64,000 bases of DNA from Globodera rostochiensis (Eukaryota; Nematoda; Chromadorea; Rhabditida; Heteroderidae), in the NCBI GenBank assembly GCA_018350325.1, contig JAEVLN010000001.1, forward strand, positions 1 through 64,000. The letters are read 5' to 3'. The stretch's first letter is position 1. The number at the start of each line of letters is the position of its first letter. This document shows positions 63,531 to 64,000 of the stretch, piece by piece. The position numbers and the translations under genes were made by a program. The notes under the pieces were generated by a model. The model was not told the origin of the DNA and ran no database searches. It was given only the letters and a program-made list of their open reading frames with translations.

Positions 63531-64000
63531 GAGCAAGTTTTCCCCCAAACGTACTTTTTTTAAAGAAAGAAATGCACTGTTTTCAGCTCAATGTACTTTT
63601 TTTGTACTGATTTCTGGATTTTGCATCCAAAATGAATATTTTCTTAAATTACTGACTTAAATGCGCGCCAACATGTCGCGAAGCCACAATGTCGACTCAG
63701 CCAAAAACCACGAAATGCCAAAAAAAAATTTTTGCCCCCCCCCATGGTTTTTCAAAGTTTGAGGAGATGTATGTCGGTTCAGAATATTTCCTAATCAAAA
63801 TTTGCTAAAATTCGATGTCTCTCAAAAATCTTTTTTTTGGCGTTGTGTACTTTTTTCGGAATTTTATTGGGAACCCTGAATAAAATCAAATAAATATTAA
63901 TTGTTTAACATCAAAAGTTGTCACGTCAATTGTTTTGTTTATTTACAATGTTGTTGGTTCGTTTATATGATATAATGTTGATAATAAAAGGTCAAACTAA
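63531..64000. other. Window end, no gene recognised
   Basis: AT-rich sequence with no supportable exon. It may continue into an element beyond the window. Confidence 0.4.

Overview
The window looks like nuclear DNA of a nematode. Its genes are split into many small exons by introns mostly of 41-60 bases, and the proteins are animal ones. They include a Wntless/MIG-14 homologue and a LIM-homeodomain protein whose homeodomain and tail match nematode MEC-3 as I remember it. Three of roughly 110 introns I could model use GC-AG ends. That, with the tylenchid-like gene style, suggests a plant-parasitic cyst nematode (Heterodera/Globodera type), but the species assignment is inference. All gene models were spliced by hand, using GT(GC)/AG sites, reading phase and remembered family similarity; no search was run.

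Layout. 1-7.3 kb: two huge pyrimidine-rich tandem arrays, a 16-bp minisatellite and one hAT-like MITE. 7.4-9.6 kb (+): a UDP-glycosyltransferase. 9.6-14.1 kb: C/G-tract-rich sequence with no recognisable gene. 14.2-17.1 kb (+): a three-finger C2H2 transcription factor. 17.6-19.8 kb: a cluster of inverted-repeat elements. 19.9-22.9 kb (-): quiescin sulfhydryl oxidase. 24.0-26.8 kb (-): the repair nuclease XPG. 27.0-27.9 kb (+): a LysM protein. 28.3-30.4 kb (+): a broken SRP68. 31.5-32.6 kb (-): Mediator subunit MED7. 32.6-35.5 kb: transposon graveyard, with an intact-ended Merlin-like element. 35.6-40.8 kb (+): a pseudouridine glycosidase/PfkB kinase fusion. 42.0-43.2 kb (+): PEDS1/Kua. 44.1-48.4 kb (+): Wntless, followed 260 bases later by a secreted cysteine-rich protein. 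50.4-52.6 kb: a large inverted repeat with minisatellite arms, then a C-rich array. 52.6-56.1 kb (+): Bicaudal-C. 58.2-59.3 kb (+): a small secreted, very basic cysteine protein that I do not recognise. 59.7-62.5 kb (-): mec-3. 63.2-63.5 kb: a 41-bp array.

The genes do not form one pathway. They cover secretion and protein folding (QSOX, Wntless, SRP68), DNA repair and transcription (XPG, MED7, the zinc-finger protein, mec-3), RNA regulation (Bicaudal-C) and metabolism (UGT, pseudouridine breakdown, plasmalogen synthesis). What sets the window apart is its load of tandem arrays and short inverted-repeat transposons. Several of these have intact 8-bp target duplications, and several sit inside or against genes. 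I saw no convincing new multi-gene system. The best novelty candidates are the minisatellite-armed inverted repeat, the pair of elements sharing one target site, and the unrecognised secreted protein.
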